A stretch of DNA of 64,000 nucleotides from RHLJ01 sp965212165 (GTDB lineage: Bacteria; Bacteroidota; Rhodothermia; Balneolales; Balneolaceae), in contig OZ243096.1 of assembly GCA_965212165.1 (NCBI GenBank), positions 2,604,001-2,668,000 of the forward strand, read 5' to 3'. The notes under the pieces are model-generated. The model saw only the letters and a program-made list of their open reading frames with translations, was not told the origin of the DNA and searched no databases. Both the position numbers and the translations under genes were made by a program. Below, piece after piece: positions 51,801 to 60,853 of the stretch. Position 1 is the first letter of the stretch. Every line of letters begins with the position of its first letter.

Positions 51801-53603
51801 GTAATGATCAATCGTCCTGTGCAAGCAGTTGTAGATTCTGTAATTACTTCTTGTACTGGTCAAACTGTATTATTTAATAGCTCACGAAGCTTTGATCCTG
51901 ATGGAGATGCATTTAGGGCCGTTTGGGATTTCGGTAATGGACAAACTTCAGATGAAGCAAATCCGTCCTACGTTTATGAAAAAGCTGGAGTGTATGAAGC
52001 TAGATTAACACTTAATGATGGTTTTTCAGGTCAAAATTCAATTGCTAAAATTCCTGTAATTATTGAAGGCTCCCCTGTCGCAAGATTTGAACTACCTGAA
52101 ACTACAATATGTGTCAATTCTGCATTAATGTTTGATGGTTCTGAAAGTACCGACCCATCAGGTTCACTACCAGCAATGAGCTGGGACTTTGGTGATGGCA
52201 ACTCTGCTACTGGTGCTAGATACCGACATATTTTTACAGAACCTGGTGAGTATACAGTTTCACTTACAGTAGAAGGTTCTGGATCTGGTCAATGTAGTAA
52301 TGTTAGTCAAGCAACAGCTAAAGTAACGGTTGTTGAAGGACCTGTTGCTTCTTTTGACCTACCAGATTGGGTTGCCCCTGGTGAACCTATCATATTAGAT
52401 GGTTCATCTTCTAGTGCTGATGGTGGTTTTAAATCAGCTACATGGATTATTGATACTGAAAACAGTTCTGAAGAAATAGATGGACTAATAACATCATATG
52501 CTTTTTCTGAACCAGGTGAATATTTTGTAACTCTAAATTTAGTTACAAATACAGACACAGATTGTAATACAGTGAGTATTACAAAATCAATCAAAGTAAA
52601 TGCTTCTCCTTCTATTGTTTGGAATCTACCTGAAAATGTACCTGCGGGTGAAGATCTTATTTTAGATGCTTTCGAGAGTTCTGATGAAGATGGATTTATC
52701 AAACAATTTAAGTGGTATATAGACGATGGATTTATCAGTTATAATGCCAGTGAAATTGTAAAAACCATTGCTCCTGGTCGCCATAAGGTAAATTTAGAAG
52801 TACGTGATAATTCTACAGCTTCAAATAATTTGATAACTTTAGAGAAATATTTCTTTGCAAATAGTGGACCTAAACCAACTATCATTGGACCTCCAATTGT
52901 ATATCAAAACCAAGAGGTAAACTTGCGTTCTGGACTTGCTCAGGATAGAGATGGTGATTTATTAACAACAACTTGGAAACTTGATGGAAAACCACTTCCT
53001 ATTCCTGAATTCAAGGCTAGTGAAGCTAAAACATACTTGGTTACACTAATTCAAGATGATGGTCGTGGATTATCAAATTCTATAGATTCAACAGTTTTAA
53101 AGATTAATCCTGTTAAGATTCCTGATGTAAATCCAAATTACCCTACCAAGATTGCAGTCGGTGGTGTACTTTCAATACCTAATATGAATGTATCTAATTC
53201 ATGGACCTTTGCTAATCAAAATTTTTATGAGACTTCATGGAGAGCTACTACTGTTGGCGAAAGAACCTTTGATTTAGCTTGGACACCAGTTGGTATGGAG
53301 TTAAGTCGAAAATCGTTTCAGATTACAGTTGTTGAACCTCTCAAATTTACACAATCTGCTACTCCTCTCATTTTAGATTGGAATCCTGTAAACCCAACCA
53401 CAGTACTTAAAGTACCTTCTATTAATAGACCATTGAATGAAGTACAAGTAATCTGGAAAAAGGCTGGTGTAGAAATTGGTAGAGGCTCACAGATTAGCCC
53501 TAAATTGATTAGAGGACAAAATAGGTTTACAATTGAAGTTACAGATTTAAAAGTTTCTCAATCTAAACCAGTTTCCATTGATATGATTGTCACTACTCAG
53601 TAA
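48888..53603 (+). CDS. giant exported protein with about twelve PKD-like repeats
   Basis: The 1571-residue protein has a signal peptide (GYS|Q). After about 360 residues of unknown fold comes an array from about residue 363 to 1400. I count roughly twelve PKD-like repeats of about 85 residues, each starting near a N-x-P-x-A/P-x-F motif (for example SFPVASFEVPD, ESPVPLWRTDP, GSPVARFELPE) and containing WDFGDGN- and YTVSLTV-like strands. A different C-terminal 170 residues end without a sorting tail. PKD domains are protein- or glycan-binding. It probably spans or decorates the cell surface. It ends the histidine kinase-FecR-PKD run. Confidence 0.85.
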   Translation: MLKRIILFSAFLLLSISGYSQEMYFSISGSSSTIQSGDNRHQYDIWIKPLDGAGSGSLQIFDAGLGGAVDLITQETANTITTFQVFNFDDLFATNGNSVIPKSSSSTPSQELITKSEERFKNRWVPLSNVSNLGSGYIVRVSTDEGDDVNSFNFRVVNASGQVLSGSSWKIIAIDLSVGVYRSSANTKFQLKPYISNPESIIPLLSVNGEEDSEVNKIDTFGNLYSVGSTEVPNQKFGIANNWGLQISGSQTWLNTLTVFGVDEPVLWEFEPIALSEFQKPPLSINEIEASRCTDIKFELSGNLFTQIDLNNAQWVLNDTRVSSGSSPTIAFEDRGQIPLDVLIPNERSYFPEYWPYNKVVFVNTPPIARLNAPKEVLSPSEVLILSAEDSYDLEGQQVSITWFVNGTRRGTGPTFNFSNSVSGIYTISIQVTDGGSSLKCSIAEQQEQIRVNTQPYAEIDVVPVSGVDDNIVLKVTNQSDSDNDRLTYSWAGIGVPQDATSDSIIVSHQQPGVYPVRLTINDGSGAQNAMYSVNRVYEINAAPIPEFSIPGNVAPGDVFPLNAIESSDPNQDELLYIWMVNNEEIARGDISTLSLNDPGSYEIKLIVDDQRGVSNSVQTLTNTLRVNAPPKPVITAVPSTSNPNVSFAATQSQDTESELQSFNWEFGDGNRASGPQVSHTYQETGSYTVKLTVDDGSNLKNSVQSSEHIIVVNSFPVASFEVPDVVAPGVPFTVDGTSSNDTDGLITNYTWLANGAPAGSGQTNSITIDDPGLHTLSLYVNDDSGFEQAQGFISKQIRVNESPVPLWRTDPVDVVPNTEIKFIADNSYDPDGTIDAYLWKFEDGTELKGMQIQRIFQDGGPKRFSLSVTDNDRLSNSTTILEGVVNVNNQPYIITEPIVRSNSAIVRLDASESYDLDNDALSFEWTLPDGSKRKEASFSWSAPESGIHFIGLTINDGLGLQNSINSESIRVMINRPVQAVVDSVITSCTGQTVLFNSSRSFDPDGDAFRAVWDFGNGQTSDEANPSYVYEKAGVYEARLTLNDGFSGQNSIAKIPVIIEGSPVARFELPETTICVNSALMFDGSESTDPSGSLPAMSWDFGDGNSATGARYRHIFTEPGEYTVSLTVEGSGSGQCSNVSQATAKVTVVEGPVASFDLPDWVAPGEPIILDGSSSSADGGFKSATWIIDTENSSEEIDGLITSYAFSEPGEYFVTLNLVTNTDTDCNTVSITKSIKVNASPSIVWNLPENVPAGEDLILDAFESSDEDGFIKQFKWYIDDGFISYNASEIVKTIAPGRHKVNLEVRDNSTASNNLITLEKYFFANSGPKPTIIGPPIVYQNQEVNLRSGLAQDRDGDLLTTTWKLDGKPLPIPEFKASEAKTYLVTLIQDDGRGLSNSIDSTVLKINPVKIPDVNPNYPTKIAVGGVLSIPNMNVSNSWTFANQNFYETSWRATTVGERTFDLAWTPVGMELSRKSFQITVVEPLKFTQSATPLILDWNPVNPTTVLKVPSINRPLNEVQVIWKKAGVEIGRGSQISPKLIRGQNRFTIEVTDLKVSQSKPVSIDMIVTTQ

Positions 53604-53689
53604 ATGTTTTATAAGTACTTAGTTTCTTTCTTTTCACTTAAAAAGATGGTAGTTTTTCTTAGTTATATAAACATCTAAATCGGTTTCTT

Positions 53690-55042
53690 TTGAAGATCGT
53701 TATAATTGGTGCTGGTGAAATTGGTTACGATCTTGCTAGTGTATTATCTAAAGAAAAGCATGACGTAACAGTAATTGATAGAAAAAAAGAATGCCTTTCA
53801 AGAGTCATTGATTCCCTAGATGTACTTAGTTTAGAAGGTAATGCCACCTCTGGTAAAGATTTAGTAAAAGCAGGCGTAACCGAAGCCGACATAGTTATTG
53901 CAGTAACTAGTATTGATGAAGTTAACATGATTACTGCTATGATGAGTAAACGACTCGGTGCAAAAATGGTTATTGCACGTGTTCGAAATGAAGAATTTTC
54001 TCAGGTTAATGCCCCTATTTCTGCAAATGATTTAGGTATCGATGTGATGATTCACCCAGAGTTAAGTGCTGCGCATGAAATTGCTCAACTTCTTAGAAGA
54101 TCAGCTGCTAGTGACGTAATTAACCTTGCTGAAGAAAAAATGCAATTGATTGGTATTCGCCTTGAACGTAACTCACCATTGATCGGTAAATCTTTAATCG
54201 ATTACGCCTCCGAATATTCCGACATTACATTTAGGGTCGTATCTATTGGAAGACGTGGACTTACATTAATACCAAAAGGACCTGTAAAACTTCAAGCATT
54301 TGACCAAATTTTTGTTCTTGCCAAAACAGAAGATATACCTAGAGTTGTAGAAACTACGGGTAAAAAGGAAACTGAGTTAAATCGCATTATGATTGCTGGT
54401 GGCTCCGAAATGGGTGCTATGATTGCTCGACTACTATGTAATGACGAAAGTAAGAATTGGTCTATCAAACTAATTGAACCCGAATATTTCCGTGCCGAAG
54501 AGCTAGCCATAGAACTTAAAAATGCAATGATTCTTCATGGAAATCCAACTGATCCAGATCTACTTGCTACTGAAGGTATCAGTGAAATGGATGCTTTTAT
54601 AGCCGTTACAGATGATGAAGAATCAAATATCATTTCTTGCTTAATGGCTAAGCATTTGGATGTAAAAAAAACAGTAGCTCTAGTCTCAAAACCTGATTTT
54701 ATTCCATTAAGTCAAACGATTGGCTTAGATGCTGTTATTAACAAAAAAGTAGCCGCTTCTAATGAAATACATCGTTATGTACGTAAAGGAGATGTTATTT
54801 CAGTTACTGAACTTAGAGGTATAAGTGCAGAAGTTATTGAACTTAAAGTTTCACCTAAATCAAAAGTTGTTGGTAAAGAGATCCAAAACCTAAAACTTCC
54901 TGATGCATGTGTAATTGGCGGGGTTCTCTGCGAAGGTTCAGTAGAAATAGCAACAGGTAAGACCATTATCCGAGCAAATGATAGAGTAATGGTATTTTGT
55001 CTTCCTAATGCGATCGATCGAGTTACTAATCTTTTCCAATAA
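53690..55042 (+). CDS. trkA: Trk potassium uptake regulatory protein
   Basis: TrkA binds NAD(H) and gates the TrkH channel. The 450-residue protein has two RCK units: an N-terminal nucleotide loop IIGAGEIGYDLAS (residues 3-15) with VIDRKKE, LEGNATS, and a second unit with MIAGGSEMGAMIARLL. The C-terminal parts of each are TrkA_C-like. It starts with TTG; stop and next start overlap by one base (TAATG), so trkA and trkH are translationally coupled. Confidence 0.95.
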   Translation: MKIVIIGAGEIGYDLASVLSKEKHDVTVIDRKKECLSRVIDSLDVLSLEGNATSGKDLVKAGVTEADIVIAVTSIDEVNMITAMMSKRLGAKMVIARVRNEEFSQVNAPISANDLGIDVMIHPELSAAHEIAQLLRRSAASDVINLAEEKMQLIGIRLERNSPLIGKSLIDYASEYSDITFRVVSIGRRGLTLIPKGPVKLQAFDQIFVLAKTEDIPRVVETTGKKETELNRIMIAGGSEMGAMIARLLCNDESKNWSIKLIEPEYFRAEELAIELKNAMILHGNPTDPDLLATEGISEMDAFIAVTDDEESNIISCLMAKHLDVKKTVALVSKPDFIPLSQTIGLDAVINKKVAASNEIHRYVRKGDVISVTELRGISAEVIELKVSPKSKVVGKEIQNLKLPDACVIGGVLCEGSVEIATGKTIIRANDRVMVFCLPNAIDRVTNLFQ

Positions 55043-56556
55043 TGGAACGACGTTCTATTAGCTCTTTAAACCGTCCAAGAATCGACTTTTTAGTTGTACT
55101 TGGAATCCTAGGATCATTCATTTTCTTTTTGGGCTTTGCCCTTCTACTACCACTTATCATTGATTTGATCTACCAAGAGCATACATGGGATGCTTGGTTA
55201 ACTTCAGCTGGAATTGCTTTTGGAGTTGGAGGAGCTTTATGGTATTTCTTTAAGCCAAAAGAAGAAATCCGGATTAGAGAAGGTTTTTTAGTAGTAAGTT
55301 TAACTTGGCTTCTTCTTTCATTTGTGGGAGCACTCCCCTTCATTATTTCAGGTATTTTACCTAGTTATACGGATGCTGTATTCGAAACCATGAGTGGGTT
55401 ATCAACCACAGGATCAACAATTTTAGGTGGAATAACATCTGATGGTTTTGCTAATCCACAAATTGAAGAACTTCCGAAAAGTTTTCTCTTTTGGCGATCA
55501 CTATCTCACTGGTTAGGTGGTATGGGTATAATTGTCCTTTCCTTAGCAATTCTTCCTCTTTTAGGGATTGGTGGTATGCAGTTATTTCAGGCAGAATCGC
55601 CTGGTCCAACAACTGACAAACTTACTCCTCGAGTTCAGGAAACAGCTAAACTGTTATGGGTTGTTTACCTCGCATTTACAGGACTTGAGTTTATATTACT
55701 TTGGGTTCACCCATCCATGGACTGGTTTGATGCATTAAATCATGCTTTTGCTACATTAGCAACAGGCGGTTTCTCAACAAGGAATGCTAGCATTTCTGGA
55801 TTTGACTCTGCTTATATAGATGTCATTATCACAATTTTCATGTTTCTTGCTGGTATAAATTTTGCAATGCATTTTAGATTACTAAGAGGTGATACAAAAA
55901 CATTCTTTAATAACCGTGAAACAAGATTTTATACGTTAATCACTTTGATAGGTATTATAGGTATTTCCTTTTCACTTTGGCATTTTGATGGTCGCCCTAT
56001 TCTAGATGCACTTCGTTACGGATCCTTTCAAGTAGTTGCAATCATAACAACAACTGGGTTTGGAACCGATAATTATGAACTTTGGTATTCTTTTGGAGCT
56101 TTCTTTCTCTTCCTTTTATTCTTTACTGGAGGTAGTGCTGGTTCCACAGGTGGTGGAATTAAAATGATACGCTGGATGATTCTGATTCGAAATACAGGTC
56201 GCGAGATTAAACAAATCATTCACCCTAAAGCAATCCTTCCTGTTAGAATTGGTGAGCAAGCTATTAGCTATGACATTCAAAGAACCGTGTTAAGCTTCTT
56301 TATTCTATACATTTTTATTTTTGCTCTAGGCGCATTCATTATTAGTCTATTTGGTTATGATATTATGTCTTCGATTGGTGCAAGTATTTCAGCTTTAGGA
56401 AATATTGGACCAGGCTGGGGTGAATTTGGCCCTACTGATAATTTTGCAAAACTACCTTATCTCGGAAAGTGGGTTTTAATTCTATTAATGATGATTGGTC
56501 GTCTCGAAATAATAACCGTACTCATTATATTCTCTCCTAGTTTCTGGAAACAATAA
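55042..56556 (+). CDS. trkH: Trk potassium channel/transporter subunit
   Basis: TrkH forms the K+ pathway in the inner membrane. The 504-residue protein has four P-loop-like filters: MSGLSTTGSTIL, ATLATGGFSTRNAS, IITTTGFGTDN and SALGNIGPGWGEFG, plus GGSAGSTGGGIKMIR, a conserved feature near the third pore helix. About ten membrane segments fit the family. It is cotranscribed with trkA. No terminator was seen in the 143-base gap after it. Confidence 0.95.
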   Translation: MERRSISSLNRPRIDFLVVLGILGSFIFFLGFALLLPLIIDLIYQEHTWDAWLTSAGIAFGVGGALWYFFKPKEEIRIREGFLVVSLTWLLLSFVGALPFIISGILPSYTDAVFETMSGLSTTGSTILGGITSDGFANPQIEELPKSFLFWRSLSHWLGGMGIIVLSLAILPLLGIGGMQLFQAESPGPTTDKLTPRVQETAKLLWVVYLAFTGLEFILLWVHPSMDWFDALNHAFATLATGGFSTRNASISGFDSAYIDVIITIFMFLAGINFAMHFRLLRGDTKTFFNNRETRFYTLITLIGIIGISFSLWHFDGRPILDALRYGSFQVVAIITTTGFGTDNYELWYSFGAFFLFLLFFTGGSAGSTGGGIKMIRWMILIRNTGREIKQIIHPKAILPVRIGEQAISYDIQRTVLSFFILYIFIFALGAFIISLFGYDIMSSIGASISALGNIGPGWGEFGPTDNFAKLPYLGKWVLILLMMIGRLEIITVLIIFSPSFWKQ

Positions 56557-56699
56557 AATTTATTTCGTATTTATTTTTTAATAAAATTATATCTTCAATA
56601 CTGCCTAAAAAAGCGCTTTAATTATTTGCAGAAACGCAGTAGGTTAAGCCATTCTTTTAGAATTTATTTCGTCTCAACACTAACTAAAAAATCTACTAC

Positions 56700-58031
56700 A
56701 TGGAACTTGCACAAAATAGAGACCGGCTCTTTCTAGGAAGTTGTCTTGCACTAATTGTAACATCCCTTTCTTTTGCCGTAAGAGCACAAATTGAAGGAGT
56801 TTTCCATACAGATTACGGTTTAACGCTAGAAGAAGTTGGTTGGGCATTCGGTCCTGCGTTTTGGGGATTCACTATTGCCATGTTTGCCGGTGGATTAATT
56901 ATTGATATTATTAAAACCAAAAATGTAATCTGGACCGCTTTTTTTATGCAATTGATTGGTTTGGTTTTAATGCTCGTTGCCAGAGATAAAACCATGCTGT
57001 TTATTTCTAACGTATTTATTGGTTTAGGAAACGGATTTGTTGAAGCTGCTTTTAATCCACTTGTTGCTACTTTATATCCAGATGCGAAAACTAAAATGTT
57101 GAATCGTTTTCATGTTTGGTTTCCTGGTGGAATTGTAATGGGTGGTCTTGCAGCTTACTTACTAATTGACACACTAGGATTAAGTTGGATAATTCTTGTT
57201 GGACTTCTTTTCCTTCCACTTTTTGCATATGGTTATTTATTCTTAGGACAAGATATACCTGAGACAGAGCGAGTTACAAGTGGTGTTTCATACAAAGACA
57301 TGCTTAAGAATGTTTCCGCCCCTTACACGATCATTTTGATTGTTTCTGTAATGATTCTATTCTCATCTGTAGAAAGCTTAAGTATAGACTTTAGCTCGAA
57401 TATCACTTATTTCGTAATAGCAGGCTTTTTAGCATTAATTGCCATTGAAAGTAAAGTGATTAATAAAATGAGTCTACTCTTCCCTTTCATCTTTATTTGC
57501 ATGTTCTTAACTGCAAGTTCTGAACTCGGAACTAATCAATTTATAAATGCACTCCTAACTGAAGGTGGAGTGAGTCCAATTCTTATACTTGTACTTATTA
57601 CAGGAATCATGGCAGTCGGTAGATTTTTTGCTGGTCCTATCATACATCGTTTAAATCCTTCTGGCGTACTTTTAGGATCCGCCATACTATCAACCGTTGG
57701 ATTATATTTACTAAGTACTGTTAGTGGAGTTGGGCCTACCCTTGCTTCTGCAGTAGTTTTTGCAATAGGTATATGCTATTTCTGGCCAACAATGATTGGT
57801 TTTGTTGCAGAGTATGTACCTGAAAGTGGTGCTCTTGGTCTTTCTATTATGGGCGGAACTGGAATGGTTGCAACTGCTCTCATTTTACCTATTATGGGAG
57901 CTTCCATCGATAATGCAGGACCTCAGGCCACTCTTGGTTATATGACGATTCTTCCAGCAATTCTTATCATCCTTTTTGCAGGTTTATATTTTTATATGAA
58001 AGGGAAATCAAGCAGCTCAGAAGCTCACTAG
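56700..58031 (+). CDS. MFS-family transporter
   Basis: The 443-residue protein has about twelve hydrophobic segments. It has EEVGWAFGPAFWGFTIAMFAGG in the first pair of helices (FGPAFWGFTIA), FIGLGNGFVEAAFNPL and WFPGGIVMGGLAAYLL, a pattern close to sugar/MFS proteins of the FCB group. The substrate is unknown. It is transcribed alone and ends at a good terminator at 58055-58087. Confidence 0.87.
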   Translation: MELAQNRDRLFLGSCLALIVTSLSFAVRAQIEGVFHTDYGLTLEEVGWAFGPAFWGFTIAMFAGGLIIDIIKTKNVIWTAFFMQLIGLVLMLVARDKTMLFISNVFIGLGNGFVEAAFNPLVATLYPDAKTKMLNRFHVWFPGGIVMGGLAAYLLIDTLGLSWIILVGLLFLPLFAYGYLFLGQDIPETERVTSGVSYKDMLKNVSAPYTIILIVSVMILFSSVESLSIDFSSNITYFVIAGFLALIAIESKVINKMSLLFPFIFICMFLTASSELGTNQFINALLTEGGVSPILILVLITGIMAVGRFFAGPIIHRLNPSGVLLGSAILSTVGLYLLSTVSGVGPTLASAVVFAIGICYFWPTMIGFVAEYVPESGALGLSIMGGTGMVATALILPIMGASIDNAGPQATLGYMTILPAILIILFAGLYFYMKGKSSSSEAH

Positions 58032-58054
58032 AATTTTTCTTTCTTAAAATCTTT

Positions 58055-58087
58055 AAAGGCAGTTACTAAATAGTATCTGCCTTTTTT
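58055..58087 (+). terminator. intrinsic terminator of the MFS gene
   Basis: AAAGGCAG-TAC pairs with GTA-CTGCC-TTT around TAAATA, with one mismatch, followed by six T. It lies 25 bases after the MFS stop. Confidence 0.85.
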
Positions 58088-58188
58088 ATTTATAATATTC
58101 AAGCTTAACCTGAATTAAATCTTTTGGAAAATTATACTTTAACTTTTCCAATAAATTATCATACGCTATTTAAAGCAGATACCTTTAT

Positions 58189-58743
58189 ATGTTATACATT
58201 GTAAGTGGAGCTTCTAGAGCTGGGAAAACCATAATTGCTAAAAAAATATCAACTAGAAAAGGTATATCGCATTTTTCTCTTGATTGGTTGGTAATGGGTT
58301 TTACAAATGGTATACCTGAATATGGAATTCATGATTTATTATTTCCAGATGAAATAGCTAAAAGATCATGGAGCTTTTTGAAAGCAATGTTTGAAAGCAT
58401 GATTTGGAGTGACATCGATTATATAATTGAAGGAGAAGCAATACTACCAGAGTTAATTGTTGAACTGGTGGAAGAATTTCCAGACAAACTAAAAGTTTGT
58501 TTTGTTGGCTTTACAGATGTTAAACTTGAAGAAAAGCTTATCGAAATTAAAGATTATAAAGGCCTAGAAAATGATTGGCTAATTGATAAATCAGACGACT
58601 ATATAATTAATCATATTAAAAATATGATTGCTCATAGCTTATTAATAAAAACAACTAGTGAAAAACATAGATTAACATATTTTGATACATCAAAAGACTT
58701 TATGAAAACTATTAATCTCGCTATTGAATATATGTTGGAATAA
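58189..58743 (+). CDS. P-loop NTPase of unknown function
   Basis: The 184-residue protein has a Walker A loop at its start, YIVSGASRAGKTIIAKK (residues 3-19), and otherwise reads as a small nucleotide-kinase-like fold (ISHFSLDWLVMGF, YIIEGEAILP). It resembles uncharacterised small kinases or gluconate/shikimate-kinase-like proteins, but no substrate motif is clear. It stands 40 bases before the next gene and is preceded by a terminator, so it may begin a small transcript with the two glyoxalase-fold genes. Confidence 0.75.
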   Translation: MLYIVSGASRAGKTIIAKKISTRKGISHFSLDWLVMGFTNGIPEYGIHDLLFPDEIAKRSWSFLKAMFESMIWSDIDYIIEGEAILPELIVELVEEFPDKLKVCFVGFTDVKLEEKLIEIKDYKGLENDWLIDKSDDYIINHIKNMIAHSLLIKTTSEKHRLTYFDTSKDFMKTINLAIEYMLE

Positions 58744-58785
58744 TTATTAACCAACTGTTCAACATTACTATTACATGATAACATT

Positions 58786-59184
58786 ATGATACCTAAAAGT
58801 GCAGTATTGAGAGTTGGTCGCCCAACCGATAATCTACTAGAAATCACAAAAATGTATGTCGAAGGACTTGGCTTTGAAGTTATAGGTGGATTTGACGGTC
58901 ATGGCGATTTTAGTGGAAGAATGGTTGGACATCCAAAGCATCATTATCACCTAGAATTCACAACTCACATTCGAGAAAAAGTAGGTCGTGCCCCTTCTTT
59001 AGAAAATCTTTTAGTGTTTTATATCCCAAATGATTCTGATTATAAAAATGCAATTAACCGTATTTCAAAGTCTGGTTTTAAAAAGGTTAAATCATTTAAT
59101 CCATATTGGGATGGAGGAGCTCAAACATATGAAGATCTTGATGGGTATAGAGTTGTTATCTGTAGTGATGAAAGTCCATTCTAA
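58786..59184 (+). CDS. VOC (glyoxalase/bleomycin-resistance fold) protein
   Basis: The 132-residue protein has the vicinal-oxygen-chelate fold: AVLRVGRPTDNLLEITKMYVEGLGFEV (in parts VGRPTDN, YVEGLGFEV) with a HHYHLEFTTH segment in the middle and YEDLDGYRVVICSDE as the closing strand. It resembles YycE-like VOC proteins. Metal ligands cannot be fixed from sequence alone and the substrate is unknown. Confidence 0.82.
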   Translation: MIPKSAVLRVGRPTDNLLEITKMYVEGLGFEVIGGFDGHGDFSGRMVGHPKHHYHLEFTTHIREKVGRAPSLENLLVFYIPNDSDYKNAINRISKSGFKKVKSFNPYWDGGAQTYEDLDGYRVVICSDESPF

Positions 59185-59243
59185 TTTATAACCTATTCAA
59201 TCTTTTATATTATTAATCAATTAAATGAGTATGAGTTTAATAA

Positions 59244-59642
59244 ATGAATAAAAAGGAAGGTGCATTTAGATTTACATACTTCACCGAAAAGTACAAAGAG
59301 ACTTTTAGTTTCTATGAACAAAAGCTTGGTTTTACATTAGAACATTCTTGGGATCGAAATGAGAATGATAAAGGAGCACTATTTAAGGTAGGTAAAGGAT
59401 TAGTTGAAATTCTTCATCGACCAAATGATGATTATCCTAAATATGGAGGGGCTGACTATAGAATACCACAAGGTGTATTTATGGCTATTCAAGTATGGAA
59501 TATTGATGAATTATTTAAACAATACAGTGCTGATGATATCCCTTTCAAACAAGAAATTACAGATCAGACTTGGGGTCATAGAAGTTTTTCTGTTATCGAA
59601 CCAAATGGTCTAGTTTTATTTTTCTTCCAAGAGCAATTCTAA
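59244..59642 (+). CDS. VOC (glyoxalase-fold) protein, second copy
   Basis: The 132-residue protein is another small VOC member: FTYFTEKYKETFSFYEQKLGFTLEHSWD starts the fold (in parts), followed by GALFKVGKGLVEILHRPND, MAIQVWNIDELFKQY and SVIEPNGLVLFFFQEQ. It is the same length as the preceding VOC gene but has little sequence in common with it. Catalytic function unknown. Confidence 0.82.
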   Translation: MNKKEGAFRFTYFTEKYKETFSFYEQKLGFTLEHSWDRNENDKGALFKVGKGLVEILHRPNDDYPKYGGADYRIPQGVFMAIQVWNIDELFKQYSADDIPFKQEITDQTWGHRSFSVIEPNGLVLFFFQEQF

Positions 59643-59723
59643 ATTATATTTGATTGAAAATGAGAATGAATTTCTTCGATATACTTATTATCCCCTACTG
59701 ATTGATTAATTAATAAAATAACT

Positions 59724-60845
59724 ATGAAATATTTGAGCTTATCAATTTTACTGATTCTTCCTTGTTCTATTATAGGACAAGAAATCGATTTTCAATCAAA
59801 TTCGAGATTGGTTTTAGGGGTAAGTAAGGATAGATCAGCTTCAGTAAGTGCCGGAGATATAGATAATGATGGCGATGTTGATATTATTATAGCTAATGGG
59901 CGACATTGGCCACAAGCCAATAAAATTTTCTTTAATAATGGATATGGGATATTTACGGTATCTAAACTACTAGACAACATTGAAGAGACTAGTTATGCTA
60001 CCGAATTAGCTGATTTTGATGGTGATGGTGATTTAGATATAGCTGTTGGTAATGATATGGCTCCAAATACTATTTACATAAATGATGGCCGTGGTAATTT
60101 TCTTAAAATGGGACATTTTGGCGATCCCTATTCTCCAACAAGGAATCTAAAAACTACTGACATTGACTCGGATGGAGATATAGATATTCTTATTACAAAT
60201 AGAGGAAAAGAAAATGAAATTTGCTTAAATAATGGTAGTGGAGATTTTTCTAACATTATACAATTTGGCGCCAAAGATGACTCAACTATTGATGTAGATG
60301 TTGCAGATATAAATCAAGATGGACATAATGATTTGATTTTAGCCAATCGAGATGGACAGCAAAATTTTATATATCTCAATGATGGGAAATTAAATTTTTT
60401 GGAAAAAATACCATTCGGAAGTGGCATAGATGAAACTAGATCAATTGGTGTAGTAGATATCGACAACGATGGAAATCTAGACATCATAACTTCTAATATT
60501 CGTGAACCGAATATTATTTACTTCGGAGATAATCGAATGGTTTTTAATAGAACGGTTATATTCGATAGCACATCAAACCCTTCCTATTCTTTAGATTTTG
60601 GTGATTTAGACGGAAATGGAAGTATTGATATTGTAGTAGCAAATTCAGGGAAACCAAATTCAGTCTTTTTGAATTTTGATAATGGGTCTTCATGGAAAGA
60701 AACGCAACTTAGGAATGAAGATTTATCAACTTATGATATCATTCTAGCCGATGTTAACAATGATAACCGACTAGATATAATTGAAAGTAACTCTGATGAT
60801 ATTAATTATTGGTATCGAAATATCTTGATTGATAATAGAGAATAA
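59724..60845 (+). CDS. secreted seven-repeat FG-GAP (VCBS) beta-propeller protein
   Basis: The 373-residue protein has a signal peptide (IIG|Q). Seven FG-GAP/VCBS repeats follow, each with a D-x-D-x-D-G type calcium loop: AGDIDNDGDVDII, ADFDGDGDLDIAV, TDIDSDGDIDILI, ADINQDGHNDLIL, VDIDNDGNLDIIT, GDLDGNGSIDIVV, ADVNNDNRLDIIE. Seven repeats fit one integrin-alpha-like propeller. No sorting tail is seen. It is likely an extracellular calcium-binding adhesion or glycan-binding protein. It converges with the MMPL gene eight bases away. Confidence 0.85.
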   Translation: MKYLSLSILLILPCSIIGQEIDFQSNSRLVLGVSKDRSASVSAGDIDNDGDVDIIIANGRHWPQANKIFFNNGYGIFTVSKLLDNIEETSYATELADFDGDGDLDIAVGNDMAPNTIYINDGRGNFLKMGHFGDPYSPTRNLKTTDIDSDGDIDILITNRGKENEICLNNGSGDFSNIIQFGAKDDSTIDVDVADINQDGHNDLILANRDGQQNFIYLNDGKLNFLEKIPFGSGIDETRSIGVVDIDNDGNLDIITSNIREPNIIYFGDNRMVFNRTVIFDSTSNPSYSLDFGDLDGNGSIDIVVANSGKPNSVFLNFDNGSSWKETQLRNEDLSTYDIILADVNNDNRLDIIESNSDDINYWYRNILIDNRE

Positions 60846-60853
60846 GATCTTTT

